A stretch of 64,000 bases of DNA from Desulfobacteraceae bacterium. GTDB taxonomy: Bacteria; Desulfobacterota; Desulfobacteria; Desulfobacterales; Desulfosalsimonadaceae. Made by a program: the position numbers and the translations under genes. The number at the start of each line of letters is the position of its first letter. Position 1 is the first letter of the stretch. Below, piece after piece: positions 35,851-45,087 of this stretch. Location of the stretch: assembly GCA_014237465.1 (NCBI GenBank), contig JABZFM010000006.1, positions 248,001 through 312,000 of the forward strand, read 5' to 3'. The notes beneath the pieces are model-generated. The model was not told the origin of the DNA and did no database searches. It saw only the letters and a list, made by a program, of their open reading frames with translations.

Positions 35851-36336
35851 TCCGCGCCCGCTTTTTTCGTTATGATCCGATCCTTAAGCAATATTTGAAC
35901 CTTCTTTTAAATTTGATCTTTTTTCTTTCTACGCTTAATTAAAATAAATGCTTTCACGCTAATTGCAAACCCATTTTTAATTTTTTAAACATTATAGATG
36001 GTTATAAACATTATTTTAATGTACATATTTGTTGTCGTCGGCGCCTATGTGCCCGTTGACCTTAAAGTGCTTGGTTTAAGTGACAGCAATGTGTTGATCG
36101 TCTGGATGGTGAGTTTATTTAAAGGAGGGCATCAACTATTCAAATCGATAATTTATGTTCCCTATATTATAAATAATAGAGCGAAGCGATATCCGTCTTC
36201 AACGTTCGATGTTGGATGTTCGATGTTGGATGTTGGATGTTGGATGTTGGATGTTTAAATTTCAGTTTTTAATCATTCTTTTCCGGTTTATCCTTTTCCG
36301 GTTTATCAGGGTTAGCCATGTGAGTGCAAACAGCGA
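35851..36336. other. Intergenic region between subtilase and lipoprotein genes
   Basis: About 490 bases. Apart from the heptad repeat at 36204-36252 and a duplicated CTTTTCCGGTTTATC near 36278-36308, nothing gene-like is seen; frames here have no ribosome site or recognisable product. Confidence 0.4.
36204..36252 (+). repeat. Seven tandem copies of a heptanucleotide GTTSGAT
   Basis: Exactly 7 x 7 bases: GTTCGAT, GTTGGAT, GTTCGAT, then four GTTGGAT. It is a short tandem repeat of the kind that expands by slippage. The spacing excludes a CRISPR. Confidence 0.95.
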
Positions 36337-36678
36337 TTATTCCATATCCGCTTCCGGTTCAAGAGGATGCATCTTGAAAAAAATCTCATCCGGAACATAA
36401 CTGATATCCGCCCGGACCGGGGTCTCCTGGAAAATCTGGACTTCAGGTTCATACCCCGGCAGCTGGGCCTGAACCAAATAGTCATCCGTCTTTTTCATGG
36501 GCCAGGGATACCATTTATCATAAAACCGATGATACATGGGTGTCTTGCCTATATATTCATTATTTATCCGAATATCTGCAAATGCAGGTTTGGAATCGAT
36601 CCTCACCAGTTTGGACGTGCATCCGCAAACCATGCAAAAAATTATCGCAGCAAATATCAACCGGATTGTCTTATTCAT
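36337..36678 (-). CDS. Small PEGA-like lipoprotein
   Basis: A 113-residue protein with a signal peptide ending in a lipobox-like CMVCGC. Residues about 22-50 (LVRIDSKPAFADIRINNEYIGKTPMYHRFY) match a PEGA motif (surface-layer-type beta hairpin: P..A.I.ING...G.TP), the rest is acidic. It should be anchored in the membrane facing the periplasm. The ATG at 36678 has GGAGG nine bases upstream. Function unknown. Confidence 0.75.
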   Translation of the reverse strand: MNKTIRLIFAAIIFCMVCGCTSKLVRIDSKPAFADIRINNEYIGKTPMYHRFYDKWYPWPMKKTDDYLVQAQLPGYEPEVQIFQETPVRADISYVPDEIFFKMHPLEPEADME

Positions 36679-36861
36679 TTGGCACAACCTCCAATTAAAA
36701 AAATAATGATACCACTGATGTCGGGCTTTCTACAAAGCTGTTATGATTGATAACATATCCGGATTGTTACCACAAGCACATATTCAGTGAATCCGACATG
36801 CCCGTTACACTTTCTCGAAAAAAATTCTCATCTTATACAAGTAAATTTTCAACATCCTAAA

Positions 36862-37010
36862 TATACCCTTCCGGAAACTGCATATCCCGGTTTAAAATTT
36901 CCTCGCACAGCTCCCTGACGCGTTTTTGCCGGCTATGAACAGATCATCGGCAATGTTGACCTTTCAAATACTCTGTCTAAAATGGATTCTATTATTTTTT
37001 GGACATGAAA
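36862..37010 (-). pseudogene. Decayed fragment of a B12-type radical SAM gene
   Basis: Conceptual translation with frameshifts gives VQKIIESILDR, FER, IADDLFIAGK, RVRELCEEILNRDMQF, which aligns with the segment DEIEMILDSGFERINIADDLFTANKKRV (split) and CEEIINRGLRFG of the intact radical SAM gene at 42316-43890. No frame is open across it and neither the cysteine motif nor the ends remain. It probably marks the scar of a rearrangement beside the glycosyltransferase patch. Confidence 0.65.
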
Positions 37011-37127
37011 CTTTCTTAATGATACATTTGATAGAATTGTCCGGATAAAAACAGGTCCGTTACAGACATCAACCGAATGTTCGAAACGGTCTGAAAGCAG
37101 CTTTAAAACAAGTTTGAATAATTGATT

Positions 37128-38366
37128 ATGCAATCTTCAGATAATAAAAAAATATTTGTTTTTTTAGGTGGCAATAATTTCTGGGAAGGGCTTTTCGACA
37201 CCAATAATATCAAATTTATCAAAAATCTGTTTGAATTAAAGATGGCAGATTTTTCGCATATACTGATGACGATAATCACACCCAAACAATTATCATTTGA
37301 TCAGCACAAAATTTTATTAGAAAAAAAAACGCAGTTAAAAAAAATAGCGCATCACTACGGGGCCACGATTGATTTCTGCCATATCAACGGAAGGACGATC
37401 AGGAACCTGCTGAGCGCCTCAAAAGAAATTTTTCAAAAAACAAACGCTTATGAAAAAAGATATATCTGGTCCCAAAACTACTATAATTGCTTACTGGGCA
37501 CACTGGTTAAAAAACAGCTGCCGGACTCATATCTTCATTTCGAATTGTTGGGTTTAGTACCGGAAGAAGAACTTTATTATTCCGAGTCAAATGTTGTGTT
37601 TCGGCTGGCAAAATTTTTGGTGTTGAAAATTATCGGCCGGATAGATTTAAAATTTTCAGATTCCGTATCTGTTGTGTCAAAACGATTTAAGGAATATATC
37701 ATTTCCAAATATCACCTCAGACCGGGGACCGTTGATATAACACCCTGTGTTTATGATGATAAAATATTTTTCCCGAGCCAGGAAGCAAGAACACGGTTCC
37801 GCTCAAAATATGGGATTAATGACCACCAAAAGCTTGTTCTATACAGCGGAATGCTTCAGAAATGGCAGAAACCGGATGTGCTATTCGCATTTATAAAAAA
37901 ATTACAGATGCAGGATGTTCATCAGGCATTCCGGTTTATGATAATGACGTTTGATCAGGAAAAAGCCCGACAGTATGCTTCAAAGTATGAAATCAAGCAC
38001 CTGATCATTGACGCCGGGAGCGGCGACGATCTAAACGGTGTATATAATGCCGCTGATATCGGCATTTCCTGCCGCAGTTCCGACCTGGTCAGCAAAGTGT
38101 CGTCACCGGTTAAAATTCCTGAGTATCTGGCCACACAAAACAGTCTGGTTTTATTGGAATCAATCGGTGATTTCGGAATAGATTTAAAAACCAAAGACTA
38201 TGCTCTGGTAAAAAAGGATAATAAAGACCTGTTAAATACGACACTTGAGGAAATCAACAGACTCAAAAAACCAGACAGCATCGATTTAAATGATATTTTT
38301 AACAAATACTGCCTGCAGGGAAATACCCATATTTTTAAAAGGATTTTAGAAAAGCAGAAATCATGA
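37128..38366 (+). CDS. Glycosyltransferase-like protein (GT4 fold, tentative)
   Basis: A 412-residue cytoplasmic protein. The C-terminal half looks like a GT-B family 4 transferase: FRSKYGINDHQKLVLYSGMLQKWQKPD, a nucleotide-sugar region HLIIDAGSGDDLNGVYNAADIGISCR and SSPVKIPEYLATQNSLVLLESIGD in place of the usual EAMA glutamate block. The N-terminal half is not recognised. No strong ribosome site is seen; the frame opens at a TTG two codons earlier. The next gene's ATG overlaps its stop (ATGA), and the operon continues with a radical SAM protein and a methyltransferase, suggesting glycan or small-molecule modification. Confidence 0.7.
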   Translation: MQSSDNKKIFVFLGGNNFWEGLFDTNNIKFIKNLFELKMADFSHILMTIITPKQLSFDQHKILLEKKTQLKKIAHHYGATIDFCHINGRTIRNLLSASKEIFQKTNAYEKRYIWSQNYYNCLLGTLVKKQLPDSYLHFELLGLVPEEELYYSESNVVFRLAKFLVLKIIGRIDLKFSDSVSVVSKRFKEYIISKYHLRPGTVDITPCVYDDKIFFPSQEARTRFRSKYGINDHQKLVLYSGMLQKWQKPDVLFAFIKKLQMQDVHQAFRFMIMTFDQEKARQYASKYEIKHLIIDAGSGDDLNGVYNAADIGISCRSSDLVSKVSSPVKIPEYLATQNSLVLLESIGDFGIDLKTKDYALVKKDNKDLLNTTLEEINRLKKPDSIDLNDIFNKYCLQGNTHIFKRILEKQKS

Positions 38367-39232
38367 AGGACCGTAACTACTTTCCCTATATACTGGAAAC
38401 ACACCTTACGGATCATTGTAATCTTAATTGTAAAGGGTGTTCGCATTTCGCGCCGCTGGTAAAAGGCGAAGCGTTTACCGATATTGAAATTTTCAAACGC
38501 GATTTTAAAAGATTCAAACAGCTTTTTTCAGATATTTATGAAATCCGTTTAATCGGCGGCGAACCGCTTCTACATCCTGATTTAGTCGCTTTTTGTGAAT
38601 TTACCCGTGATATTTACCCCAAGGCAAATATTTCAATCTTTACAAACGGCAAGCGATTATCAGGTATGCCGGATGTTTTCTGGAACACATGTTCGGAAAA
38701 AAATATCCTCATTAAGTTAAGTTATTATCCGATTGATCTGCCTATTGATAAAATAAAACAAAAAGCAAAAACGCATCATGTGCGCATTAAAATCCCGAAA
38801 CAGATAAAACAGTTTTCAAAACTGTTAAATATTAACGGAAATTCAGACCCGCATCAAAGCTTTAAAAGTTGTCGGGCGATGTATAAATGCTTGTTTCTCG
38901 GCAATGGGAAATTATATTCGTGTTCCCTTCCCCCTCATATCCACCTGTTCAATGAATATTTTCATAAAGATATCCATGTATCTGAAAATGATTATATCAA
39001 TATTTTTGAGGATGTGGATCCATCCGATATTATCGAATTTACAAATCGTCCGATCCCTATGTGTAGATGGTGTGTCACAAGAAGAAGTTTCATGAAATGG
39101 GACAAATCAAAAAAAGATATCAATGAGTGGATTGGAAATGATGAGGATCTCTTGACGCATTTTTTCCGTATGTCCAAATATCATTCGATCAATTTATATC
39201 ATCAGGCAAAAAAATATTTGAAACACAGGTGA
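38363..39232 (+). CDS. Radical SAM protein with CxxxCxxC cluster and C-terminal cysteines
   Basis: A 289-residue enzyme. Cys19, Cys23 and Cys26 (HCNLNCKGCSHFAPLV) bind the 4Fe-4S cluster, followed by IRLIGGEPLLHPDL (GGEP motif). Further cysteines near 171-190 (SCRAMYKCLFL...YSCS) and 234-237 (CRWC) could ligate an auxiliary SPASM-like cluster. The CSHFAP variant occurs in radical SAM proteins near polysaccharide and peptide-modification genes. It is translationally coupled to the glycosyltransferase gene upstream and followed two bases later by a methyltransferase. Confidence 0.87.
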   Translation: MKDRNYFPYILETHLTDHCNLNCKGCSHFAPLVKGEAFTDIEIFKRDFKRFKQLFSDIYEIRLIGGEPLLHPDLVAFCEFTRDIYPKANISIFTNGKRLSGMPDVFWNTCSEKNILIKLSYYPIDLPIDKIKQKAKTHHVRIKIPKQIKQFSKLLNINGNSDPHQSFKSCRAMYKCLFLGNGKLYSCSLPPHIHLFNEYFHKDIHVSENDYINIFEDVDPSDIIEFTNRPIPMCRWCVTRRSFMKWDKSKKDINEWIGNDEDLLTHFFRMSKYHSINLYHQAKKYLKHR

Positions 39233-39233
39233 G

Positions 39234-40211
39234 ATGAAAATGAAAATCAAAGACTGCCTCCCTTTTTTAAAACATCCTGACTCAGATGCGGTCGCAGAAT
39301 TTATCACCAGAGACGGATTTTTAGTCGATAAAAACTCAGGCAGAAAATATCCGATTATCCACAAAATGATAGATTTTCAGGCCAGCGTTAAAACAGAAAG
39401 CGATGACGTCAAAAAAGGCCTGATGTTTAAGTTAAATACGATATTCAGTAAATATCTTGATTTTATGATCCTGACGTCATTTTTTGCCGGCGGCGGGGTT
39501 GGTTTTATGAATGTAAGAAAGAAAACAAAACAGTGGATTGATCAGGTAGCAAAAGATAAAACCCTGTTTCTGGAACCGGACGACAAACGTCTATTCTCTT
39601 ATATCGGTCCGGATAAATGCATGACGGTTGAAGACCTTGCCAGCAGGAATGTGATGCCGTTGGCAGAAGACTATCCGAACCTGAATGCGTCACATGAACA
39701 ATTACCGATTCGGTCATCTTCATTTCAAAACATCATCAGTTTTTTTGTCGTCGAACATGTCAGGAACCCGAGGCGTCATTTCAGTGAGATCCAAAGAATC
39801 CTCAAGCCCGGAGGCTATATCATCTTAAGCGGACCGGGAGATGTCTATCCGTCTCACCGGGTACCTTACAATTATTTCAATATTATCCGGTATGGGTATC
39901 ATGAAATGTTCAAAGAAAATAACCTGGAACTGGTTGAAGAATATTTTCCGGCAAAATCATGGATGTCGATTTTATATCTGTGTTACACGACCATGGTGCG
40001 GAACAGCTGCTATAATAAAAATCAATTCACCAAGCTGCTTCAGCTGATAATCTTCGGCATTTCACTCGTTGTTTCTCCATTTTTCAACCTGGCGGCAATT
40101 CTTTTGGATATGATCATGCCGTTTGATAAAAGAATTTACTCGTTATACATGGCATTGCTGAGAAAGCCATCTAACAGTGATCCCCAAAAAGAGGAAAACC
40201 CACCCAGATAA
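39234..40211 (+). CDS. Class I SAM methyltransferase with Trm112-like N terminus
   Basis: A 325-residue protein. The first 45 residues (FLKHPDSDAVAEFITRDGFLVDKNSGRKYPIIHKMIDF) resemble a Trm112-type segment without its cysteines. The methyltransferase part includes LPIRSSSFQNIISFFVVEHVRNPRRH and RILKPGGYIILSGPG, typical of Methyltransf_11. Two hydrophobic stretches near the C terminus (about 265-300) may attach it to the membrane. It closes the three-gene plus-strand operon. Confidence 0.8.
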   Translation: MKMKIKDCLPFLKHPDSDAVAEFITRDGFLVDKNSGRKYPIIHKMIDFQASVKTESDDVKKGLMFKLNTIFSKYLDFMILTSFFAGGGVGFMNVRKKTKQWIDQVAKDKTLFLEPDDKRLFSYIGPDKCMTVEDLASRNVMPLAEDYPNLNASHEQLPIRSSSFQNIISFFVVEHVRNPRRHFSEIQRILKPGGYIILSGPGDVYPSHRVPYNYFNIIRYGYHEMFKENNLELVEEYFPAKSWMSILYLCYTTMVRNSCYNKNQFTKLLQLIIFGISLVVSPFFNLAAILLDMIMPFDKRIYSLYMALLRKPSNSDPQKEENPPR

Positions 40212-40231
40212 CCTGTATGGTTCTTGAAGGC

Positions 40232-41080
40232 TTATTCATTTTGTATCAGTGGCTTCTGACACACGAAAACAGGTTCGTTCACCAGACCAAATTTTGCAAC
40301 ATCCTCAGAAGAAAACGTTTTCGCATAATACACTGTCTTCACCGTAAAGCCTTTTGATGCCAGTTTTTGATGAAAATCCAAACCATAATACCTCAGATGA
40401 TCCCATTGGCCGAATTCCCTTTCCCTGTCTTTGGGGTTTGTGATGGAAGCGTCTTCATGTGACCTGCTTCTCGAATGATCAATCGGAACGGTTATAATGG
40501 CAGTGCCGCCGGGTTTTAATACACGATACATTTCCCTGATTGCCTGTTTATCATCATCAACATGCTCTAAAATATGATTGCATATGATCATATCAAACGC
40601 ATCTGTTTGAAAATCAAGTCCGGCTAAATCTGCATAACCAACGTCCCTGCTGTATTTCCTATTATTTTTATCCACTGGAAAATATCTGATATTGTCCATG
40701 GTTATGAATCTTTTGTAGAAACCGTACTCCGGACCGAAATGCAGTAACCTGATATTACTTTTAAACAATTCGGTTTCATTTTTAAGGTATAACCACTGCA
40801 GCCGGAGGCCGTCCCTGGCCCCTGAGTCCGGACTGATTCTCGGCTGTTCGCAAGTAGAAAGACCTGGATCATACGCCTTAAACAGTGGAACAAATTCATC
40901 AAAAAATGTTTCACTGATCGGACAAAAAACCTTTGGGGATGTTTTTCGTCCCCGGGCAAAGTTTCGGATCTTCAAATTGAGATAAAAAAATCGCCAGTTT
41001 AATTTTCGCAAAAACAGTTTCACCGGAAATGGAATTGTTTTTTGGGCAATGGCTTCTACTGTTCTTAATGAATATTGCAT
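40232..41080 (-). CDS. Class I SAM methyltransferase
   Basis: A 282-residue protein with the typical order RLLHFGPEYGFYKRF (motif I), AFDMIICNHILEHVDDDKQAIREMYRVLKPGGTAIITVPIDHSRS (split motifs II-III). It converges with the upstream methyltransferase gene and probably acts in the same glycan or small-molecule context. Substrate unknown. Confidence 0.8.
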   Translation of the reverse strand: MQYSLRTVEAIAQKTIPFPVKLFLRKLNWRFFYLNLKIRNFARGRKTSPKVFCPISETFFDEFVPLFKAYDPGLSTCEQPRISPDSGARDGLRLQWLYLKNETELFKSNIRLLHFGPEYGFYKRFITMDNIRYFPVDKNNRKYSRDVGYADLAGLDFQTDAFDMIICNHILEHVDDDKQAIREMYRVLKPGGTAIITVPIDHSRSRSHEDASITNPKDREREFGQWDHLRYYGLDFHQKLASKGFTVKTVYYAKTFSSEDVAKFGLVNEPVFVCQKPLIQNE

Positions 41081-41266
41081 GATTCATGATCTTTATTTTG
41101 ATGGATTCCTATTTATCAGTCAGCCTATTTTAACCCAATAGTAAAATAAAATGCTTTCCGTAAGCCTTTATTTCATTTAAATACAATAACGGACGGCATT
41201 CAAGATATTTCCTTATGGTTGAATATTGACAGGGCTCATTCGAATTATAACTAACGGCAGAAATTT

Positions 41267-41590
41267 ATGATGATTGGTCTGTTACGAAGAATTTACAGCA
41301 AACAGAATCTTATCCGCGGTGTTGCGGTTGACCGCCTGCTACAGTTAGCCTATGCACGCTGGTTAAGCATTAGAAAAAAAGGAAGGCTGTTCACTGTTTT
41401 TACAGAAATTTCTTCAAAGTGCAACCTGGCATGTGAAAACTGTTACAGAACGAATAACGATTACCCCTCAAAAAACCTGAACATGGACTTTAACACTTTT
41501 AAAAAAATCATTTTTATAGAAAATTTAAGCAATATCTGTTATATAAACCTGACAATAATCACCAAATACCTGACGACCAAACACAACTGA
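41267..41590 (+). pseudogene. Truncated radical SAM gene (first about 100 residues only)
   Basis: A 107-residue frame that begins like a radical SAM protein: a basic amphipathic N terminus, then FTEISSKCNLACENCYRTN with Cys52, Cys56 and Cys59. After NMDFNTFKKII the sequence loses similarity (no GGEP motif, no TIM barrel) and stops. It is either a decayed remnant or a gene cut by a deletion; as a protein it cannot form the radical SAM barrel. It follows the methyltransferase cluster and precedes an OMP gene. Confidence 0.65.
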
Positions 41591-41618
41591 TTACAATTAT
41601 ATAGTTAAGGAGGACATG

Positions 41619-42281
41619 ATGGGAAGAACACTTTATGCTGTTACTTTATCAATAATTATGGTCGTGGCTGTACTGTCAACCAGTGCAAATGCTGAAATAA
41701 GATATTCCGACCGGGAGGATCGCTGGGAAATGTATCTTTTTACCAACTGGTTTGATGACGAAACAATCGATTTTAAGGGAGACACCAAGATCGATCTCAA
41801 CGGCGATCTCGGCTGGGGATTCGGATTTGCATATAATTTGAATGAACATGTTGAACTCGGCGCTGATTTTGGATGGAATTCCTCAAATTATACTGCCCAT
41901 GGCTATGACGAAGACAATAAACCGGTTAAAAAAAGCGGAACACTCTACACAGATAAAGTTTTCTTTAATGCAACATACAACCTCTTGCCAAGAGCACTCA
42001 CCCCGTTTATCACCGGCGGCTTTGGCTGGACGTTTATCGACTCCAACATACCTACTGGGGATGACTACTGCTGGTTGGATCCGTGGTATGGATGGATCTG
42101 TTACAGATCAACACATACAGAGACAAGCTTTTCCTATAACCTCGGGCTCGGCCTGCGGTGGGATGTTACTGAATCATTCTTTTTAAAGGGAAGTATTAAC
42201 AACACATGGGTTGATATTAGAAATGCCAGGGGAACACCCTCTTTTGTTATTGGCCGAATCGACATGGGAATTATGTTTTAA
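41619..42281 (+). CDS. Outer-membrane beta-barrel protein (OmpA/OmpW-like porin fold)
   Basis: About 220 residues: a signal peptide cleaved near SANA, then alternating amphipathic strands (WGFGFAYNLNEHVELGADFGW, FNATYNLLP, TPFITGGFGWTF, YNLGLGLRWDV) and a terminal Phe (MGIMF), as recognised by the BAM complex. GGAGGAC precedes tandem ATG codons at 41616 and 41619. Role unknown. Confidence 0.83.
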   Translation: MGRTLYAVTLSIIMVVAVLSTSANAEIRYSDREDRWEMYLFTNWFDDETIDFKGDTKIDLNGDLGWGFGFAYNLNEHVELGADFGWNSSNYTAHGYDEDNKPVKKSGTLYTDKVFFNATYNLLPRALTPFITGGFGWTFIDSNIPTGDDYCWLDPWYGWICYRSTHTETSFSYNLGLGLRWDVTESFFLKGSINNTWVDIRNARGTPSFVIGRIDMGIMF

Positions 42282-42315
42282 AATAAATTCAATCCACAAT
42301 TACCTCCGCCGGTTC

Positions 42316-43890
42316 TTAATTCAGAGACTTGTTAAGCGTCCACCCCCATTTAATCCGGCCATTGGTTTGTGAATATCCCAAATAGCCTTTTTCATGCCAT
42401 TGCCGGATATAACGGCAAACAAAATCCGGATCCATTTCGGTTTTTCGGGCAACCCGAGTGCTCAAGTCTGTGACCGGGTCATTTTCCGTATTTTGGGAAC
42501 TACCAATATCTTCAATCATATCTTTTGACAATATATCAAAAATCAATTTCAGCCGCTGTTCACTTTCCACGGCCAGGCCTTCTTCCGGCGTGCATTTTCC
42601 TTTGGCACATTTCTGTTTTAATGTCTCCCACCGCTCAATCATAGGACGATATGCCCTGGCAACAAAAGATTCCATGGTAGCCGGATCCAGATGCGAGGTT
42701 TTGACAATCGCTTTATTGGCATCATACCGCGTCCAGTTATCCGTCAGTATTTGGAGGTCATAGTCATCCAGATGGTCTCTGACCGTTGTCCCGGGAAACG
42801 GGGCAAGAAAATGGTAGCCATGCTCAATATCCAGCTCACGGGCAAAATCCAGTGAATCCTGCATGGTCTGCTGAGTTTCCCCTGGAAGACCGACCATAAA
42901 TGAGGCATGGGCAATCATTCCCACTTGTTTGCACGCCTGGACCGCTTTCCGGGCCTGATCCAGGGTAATTCTTTTTTTAACCCGCTTCAGCATTTCCGGA
43001 TTACCGGATTCAATGCCGAAACTGACCGCGTCGCACCCGGCTTTTTTCATGATTCCCAGTGTTTCTTCATCCACCGTATCGACTCTGGCAAATGCGCTCC
43101 AGCCGAACCGGAGGCCCCGGTTGATAATTTCTTCACATACGGCTTTTACCCGTTTTTTATTTGCGGTAAACAAATCGTCTGCAATATTTATTCTCTCAAA
43201 CCCACTGTCTAAAATCATTTCAATTTCATCGGCCACCCGCACCGGATCACGATACCGGACTTTGAATCCAACCATTTTTCTGCCCAGGCAAAAAATGCAT
43301 TTATTGGGACACCCCCGGCTGGTAATAATACTGATCGGAAAACCCAATGCCTTATATTTGGACAGCGGAAGCAAGTGTCGGGACGGCAGTGGCAACACAT
43401 CCAGATTTTCAATAAAGTCCCCGGGACCGGTAGAAATAAATTTTTCATCTTCAAAAAAAGCCAGCCCCTTGATGCCATGCCATGCGGACCGGTTTTTCGC
43501 CGCCGGCAGCCATTGCATTAATGTGTTTTCTGCTTCCCCGATAATAATGGCATCGATATCAGGAAATCGGGTCAGGGTGTTGCGGGCATCAAACGAGACA
43601 TGCGGCCCGCCCATGACCGTAATAACAGATGGACAGTGATGTTTGACAGCCTTTAAGATCTCAGCCCCTGCCGGGAAATTCAGCGTCACAGACGTGGCAC
43701 CCACCACATCCGGCTGGAATTCATCCAGCTGGCGCCATAATTTTTCAGGTGTGTACCGGCTGACAATATAATCAATAATCATCACTTCCGCCCCGGCCGC
43801 TTCACACGCCGCGGCAACATAGCAAATGCCCAGGGGCGGGGACGGCGCTTCTTCCAAAGGATATGGCGGGGTAATCAACGCAACTTTCAT
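42316..43890 (-). CDS. B12-binding radical SAM protein
   Basis: A 524-residue protein: N-terminal B12-binding fold (KVALITPPYP, LGICYVAAACEAAGAEV, VMGGPHVSF), radical SAM core with Cys194, Cys198 and Cys201 (SRGCPNKCIFC), and a C-terminal winged-helix-like extension (about 440-524). It resembles BchE/HpnJ-type enzymes. A decayed fragment of a close relative lies at 36862-37010. Substrate not assignable; a lipid or hopanoid-type substrate is possible. Confidence 0.87.
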   Translation of the reverse strand: MKVALITPPYPLEEAPSPPLGICYVAAACEAAGAEVMIIDYIVSRYTPEKLWRQLDEFQPDVVGATSVTLNFPAGAEILKAVKHHCPSVITVMGGPHVSFDARNTLTRFPDIDAIIIGEAENTLMQWLPAAKNRSAWHGIKGLAFFEDEKFISTGPGDFIENLDVLPLPSRHLLPLSKYKALGFPISIITSRGCPNKCIFCLGRKMVGFKVRYRDPVRVADEIEMILDSGFERINIADDLFTANKKRVKAVCEEIINRGLRFGWSAFARVDTVDEETLGIMKKAGCDAVSFGIESGNPEMLKRVKKRITLDQARKAVQACKQVGMIAHASFMVGLPGETQQTMQDSLDFARELDIEHGYHFLAPFPGTTVRDHLDDYDLQILTDNWTRYDANKAIVKTSHLDPATMESFVARAYRPMIERWETLKQKCAKGKCTPEEGLAVESEQRLKLIFDILSKDMIEDIGSSQNTENDPVTDLSTRVARKTEMDPDFVCRYIRQWHEKGYLGYSQTNGRIKWGWTLNKSLN

Positions 43891-44357
43891 ATACAGGTCT
43901 CACTGAGTTCGTTTGAAGGGCTTAAATATTTTATTTTTTTAATCCCAAGCGGCTATAGTTTTAAAAAGTTTATTAAAATCCATTACAAATCACTGCAGGG
44001 AAGCTGATTGAATTTTTTACATGACAGAAATATTTTTTACTGTCAACGTACAAACCGGTCTTTTGCCGCATATTAAAAATATAAATCTCGTTGAAGCGAT
44101 TCGTAAATTCTGATATAATCGGATAAACGAATGGCGTTACATTTCCCCAAGACCGTTCACATCCTTTTCAAACCGCCTCAATATTCAGACGCCGTTTTGA
44201 CGGAAAATCCAATATGATTATTGTTCAAAAAATTTTCAACAAAAATCAAAAAATCATCGCTATGCAACCGTTTAATTATTAATATTAGTATCTTAAACAT
44301 GATCAATTAACAAGCCCAACCCGGTCAAGCATCACCTAACAAAAAAGGAGTTGAACA
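43891..44357. other. Intergenic region upstream of the cytidylate-kinase-like gene
   Basis: About 470 bases without a coding frame of note. It contains the promoter listed at 44091-44119 and, nearer the left, AT-rich sequence serving as the upstream region of the minus-strand radical SAM gene. Confidence 0.4.
44091..44119 (+). promoter_or_regulatory. Sigma-70-type promoter
   Basis: TTGAAG (44091-44096), a 17-base spacer and a perfect TATAAT (44114-44119). Transcription would start near 44126, giving a leader of about 230 bases before the kinase-like gene. Confidence 0.6.
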
Positions 44358-44969
44358 ATGGCTGTGATAACCATTTCAAGACAATTTGGTGCCGGAGGCA
44401 GAACCCTCGGAAAAATGATTGGTAAAAAACTGGATTATCGCTTTCTTGATGATCTCATTCTTCAGGAGATAGCGAATCAGGCTAAAGTTTCTAAAAACAT
44501 GGTCATTTCCATGGAAAGGACTGCGGGCAGCATGCTTTCCAAGATGATCTCCGGTCTCCTCTCAAGTGGCTATATTGAACGGATGATGGGTGAAGGCAAA
44601 GGGTATATGGATGAAGAAGTCTATGTACAGGTTCTGTATGACGTCATGCTGAAACTGGCGTCCGAGGACAATGTCATCCTCACCGGACGCGGCGGACAGT
44701 ATATTCTGGAGGATTTTGAAGGCGCCTTTCATATTCTTCTGGTGGCAAACAAAAAAGACCGAGTGAACTTTATGCTGAAACATTACAAACTGTCTGAAGC
44801 AAAGGCAAAAGCCGCTGTCCTGAGCGGTGAAAAGAGGCGCACCAATCTTTATAAAAAATTCGGCAAAAAGGATTATAACGATCCTAATCATTACCATCTT
44901 GTCCTTAACATGAGCCGGGTTTCCCTTGAAAAGGCGGTGGATCTGGTCTGCAACCTGGTGGGAAAGTAA
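44358..44969 (+). CDS. Cytidylate-kinase-like family protein
   Basis: A 203-residue P-loop-type protein of the Cytidylate_kin2 family. ITISRQFGAGGRTLGKMIGKKLDYRFLDD is the family's N-terminal signature (the P-loop reads GAGGRTLG), followed by a long helical insert (50-85) and VILTGRGGQYIL. Family members are predicted nucleotide kinases, but substrates are largely unproven. AAAGGAG precedes the ATG. A weak GGGGTTGCA hairpin follows the stop. Confidence 0.85.
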   Translation: MAVITISRQFGAGGRTLGKMIGKKLDYRFLDDLILQEIANQAKVSKNMVISMERTAGSMLSKMISGLLSSGYIERMMGEGKGYMDEEVYVQVLYDVMLKLASEDNVILTGRGGQYILEDFEGAFHILLVANKKDRVNFMLKHYKLSEAKAKAAVLSGEKRRTNLYKKFGKKDYNDPNHYHLVLNMSRVSLEKAVDLVCNLVGK

Positions 44970-45013
44970 AAAAAGGGGTTGCAATTATAAACTGCACCCC
45001 CTTGGAATTATTC

Positions 45014-45087
45014 TGGCTGAGGGTATAGGATTCGAACCTATGTTAACGGGGCCAGAACCCGTCGTGATACCACTACACTAACCCTCA
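45014..45087 (-). tRNA. tRNA-Gln (anticodon CTG)
   Basis: The minus strand folds as a complete cloverleaf: acceptor TGAGGGT/ACCCTCA, anticodon stem ACGGG/CCCGT around loop TTCTGGC (anticodon CTG), T-stem ATAGG/CCTAT with loop TTCGAAT, discriminator G and an encoded CCA. Confidence 0.95.

Noticed and set aside
36204-36252. CRISPR array
   Set aside because: The units are 7 bases long with no spacers; it is a simple tandem repeat. No cas genes in the window.
35998-36258. An 86-codon frame across the heptad repeat
   Set aside because: Its C terminus is translated tandem repeat; no ribosome site.
45014-45087. tRNA-Gln as attachment site of a genomic island to its right
   Set aside because: The accessory region lies on the 5' side of the tRNA, no integrase is present and no repeat of the tRNA 3' end was seen.
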